This document shows, piece by piece, positions 62,742-64,000 of a stretch of DNA of 64,000 nucleotides. Source of the stretch: Cochleicola gelatinilyticus (GTDB lineage: Bacteria > Bacteroidota > Bacteroidia > Flavobacteriales > Flavobacteriaceae); contig NZ_LRXL01000026.1 in the NCBI RefSeq assembly GCF_001637325.1, forward strand, positions 992,001-1,056,000, read 5' to 3'. Each line of letters opens with the position of its first letter. The stretch's first letter is position 1. Under the pieces are notes generated by a model. That model was not told the DNA's origin. It saw nothing but the letters and a program-made list of their open reading frames with translations, and did no database searches. Both the position numbers and the translations under genes were made by a program.

Positions 62742-63320
62742 ATGTCCGATTTCTGGTTGTATTTTCAATTGGGTTTACAGCATGTTCTTGACTGGAATGC
62801 TTACGACCATGTGTTGTTTCTTATTGTGTTGTGTGCAGCGTATTCGATTGCCTCATGGAAACGACTTTTAGTGTTGGTGACCTTGTTTACTGTTGGACAT
62901 ACGCTTTCATTGTTGCTTGCAAATTATAAGGTAGTACGTGTTAATGGCGCATTGATCGAGTTTTTAATTCCAATAACTATTTTAGCGACTGCATTATATA
63001 ACCTCTTCACTGCTGGAAAAGAGCAGCGTATGGAGAAATTAAGGGTGCTATACATTGTAACTATATTTTTTGGTTTAATCCACGGTTTTGGTTTCGCTTC
63101 TTTTTTCTCTCGTCTTGACAGTGGGGGAGGTATGGCGCCATTACTTGAATTTGCGCTTGGAGTGGAAGCTGCTCAGATTATTGTGGTATTATTAGTTCTA
63201 CTGCTTAGTTTTATATGCCAAACTATTTTCCGTTTCAATAAACGCGATTGGGTATTAGTGATTTCAGCGATTGTAATTGGTTTGGTAATTCCTATGTTAC
63301 AACAAACTTGGATTTTTTAA
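62742..63320 (+). CDS. HupE/UreJ-like membrane protein
   Basis: 192 aa with about six membrane helices. The first holds GLQHVLDWNAYDHVLFLIVL, with a His conserved in HupE/UreJ proteins, and the fourth holds FFGLIHGFGFASF. HupE proteins are linked to nickel transport for hydrogenases, but no hydrogenase or urease gene lies in the window, so the substrate is uncertain. Predicted inner membrane. It has its own promoter box. Confidence 0.88.
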   Translation: MSDFWLYFQLGLQHVLDWNAYDHVLFLIVLCAAYSIASWKRLLVLVTLFTVGHTLSLLLANYKVVRVNGALIEFLIPITILATALYNLFTAGKEQRMEKLRVLYIVTIFFGLIHGFGFASFFSRLDSGGGMAPLLEFALGVEAAQIIVVLLVLLLSFICQTIFRFNKRDWVLVISAIVIGLVIPMLQQTWIF

Positions 63321-63743
63321 TTAGGGTTCGCTGTTCCTTCACGAACACCTCTGGCTCTTTTAAAAGATGTTTTTTTGTAGATTTTGGTGTATTTTTTAAA
63401 TTCTAATTGCTAGCAACTTCCTTGGCTTTCCTTAAGACGAAAATGTTTTTAGGTGTGATTAACCATTTTTTATAGTAAAATTCTGCGTTAGGGATTGAGG
63501 CGGCATCCCCCGGTTTTCCCGGGGATATAGCCGAAAGCCCGCCGGTTGTAGCGTAGCGAAAACAGGAACGCCCAAACTTTTGTTGTACGAATGTTTATAG
63601 AAGATTTTAAAGTTTACCTACTGTCAATTTCACAATCTTTTGCAAATAGTTAACACAACAAATTTTGAAACGGTGTAACTTCCTGTTAATTTCGCTACTT
63701 ATAGAAGTGTATTCTAATAGAAACACCAAGCCTTCACCATTTT
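63321..63743. other. 423-bp intergenic region holding a G+C-rich conserved element
   Basis: No gene is supported. The region is A+T-rich except for the ~93-bp G+C-rich element at 63485-63577 described separately. A weak hairpin (GGTTCG ... CGAAC) lies just after the HupE-like stop, without a T-run. Confidence 0.6.
63485..63577. repeat. G+C-rich intergenic element of a type I recall from Flavobacteriaceae
   Basis: GCGTTAGGGATTGAGGCGGC opens the element and AACGCCCAAAC closes it. Between them an imperfect hairpin (ATCCCCCGG, TTTT, then CCCGGGGAT) and ATATAGCCGAAAGCCC are visible. The G+C content is far above the flanks. From memory, closely similar sequences recur between genes in flavobacterial genomes, with the hairpin varying; I know of no assigned function. 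Confidence 0.5.
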
Positions 63744-64000
63744 ATGAAAAAAAACAAGCAGACCCAATACGATATTGCCTACCTTAGAATGGCGATGGAG
63801 TGGAGCAAGCTCTCCTATTGTAAACGAAAACAAGTTGGCGCTTTAATTGTAAAAGATAAAATGATTATTAGCGATGGCTATAATGGGACCCCCACTGGTT
63901 TCGAAAACGTATGTGAAGATGAAGAGGGAGATACAAAGTGGTATGTATTGCATGCCGAGGCGAACGCAATTTTAAAGGTCGCTTCGTCTACGCAATCTTG
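63744..64000 (+). CDS. Deoxycytidylate (dCMP) deaminase, truncated by window edge
   Basis: The first 85 residues of a ComEB-like dCMP deaminase, which converts dCMP to dUMP for thymidylate synthesis. YLRMAMEWSKLSYCKRKQVGALIV and SDGYNGTPTGFENVCEDEEG match the family N-terminus, and HAEANAI gives the zinc-binding His and catalytic Glu. The PCxxC motif lies beyond the edge. The ATG at 63744 is the first in frame. Confidence 0.9.
   Translation, partial: MKKNKQTQYDIAYLRMAMEWSKLSYCKRKQVGALIVKDKMIISDGYNGTPTGFENVCEDEEGDTKWYVLHAEANAILKVASSTQS

Noticed and set aside
1-64000. CRISPR arrays, insertion sequences, prophage or rRNA operons
   Set aside because: I saw no regularly spaced repeats with spacers, no transposase or phage structural genes, and no rRNA.

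Overview
The window looks like a chromosomal segment of a marine-type member of the Flavobacteriaceae (Bacteroidota). The DNA is A+T-rich. Start codons lack clear Shine-Dalgarno sequences, and many genes are preceded by the Bacteroidota -7 box TAnnTTTG. Characteristic gene families are present: a type IX secretion C-terminal sorting domain, DUF4286, an HTTM protein, TM2 and DUF4382 proteins, an OlsF-like lipid synthase, and the four-gene ligase-associated DNA-damage-response set.

Layout. 1-3 kb: a secreted protein cut by the window edge, and metG. 3-4.4 kb: an LD-carboxypeptidase and YraN. 4.4-6 kb: an A+T-rich, repeat-flanked stretch with two orphan exported proteins, the best candidate for recently acquired DNA. 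6-10.8 kb: a TlpA-like protein and mfd. 10.9-13.5 kb: a DoxX/SDR/flavoprotein redox set. 13.6-15.9 kb: a small lipoprotein, a class V aminotransferase and a TspO-like membrane protein. 15.9-22.8 kb: pdeM, a Lhr-type helicase, an ATP-dependent DNA ligase and an MBL exonuclease, split by a convergent DUF4382 lipoprotein gene. 23.4-28.8 kb: a compact operon behind fbp with a coiled-coil protein, an OmpA-associated/roadblock-like protein, two Ras-like GTPases, a PAS pseudokinase and a PAS hybrid kinase. 28.8-33.3 kb: a GNAT enzyme, aspartate kinase, an OlsF-like enzyme and DUF5995. 33-42.5 kb: membrane, regulatory and metabolic genes on the minus strand. 42.4-44.6 kb: thioesterase, mgtE and rsmA. 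44.9-47.3 kb: OmpA and CAP surface proteins. 47.4-56.8 kb: core genes (serS, ribF, pth, rplY, prs) with TPR, TlpA and HTTM proteins. 56.9-64 kb: tRNA-Leu, a serine hydrolase, a GlxA-type regulator facing a duplicated VOC/SRPBCC operon, a T9SS-cargo gene broken by one stop codon, a HupE-like protein, and the start of a dCMP deaminase.

Most noteworthy. (1) The GTPase operon pairs each of two Ras-like GTPases, both without the catalytic glutamine, with a PAS protein. One PAS partner is a histidine kinase whose receiver domain has Lys in place of the phosphoacceptor Asp. The other is a paralogue whose DHp-like helix has lost the His and the ATPase domain. This suggests a GTPase-coupled signalling system that does not pass phosphate conventionally. 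(2) The palindrome TTCNGAA occurs roughly 130 times by eye, about six times the base-composition expectation, and is absent from several accessory stretches. (3) A 166-bp repeat with internal direct repeats and GTTRRRY heptamers flanks the two orphan genes at 4.4-6 kb. (4) Several genes have the -7 box only 4-7 nt from the ATG, which predicts leaderless mRNAs.
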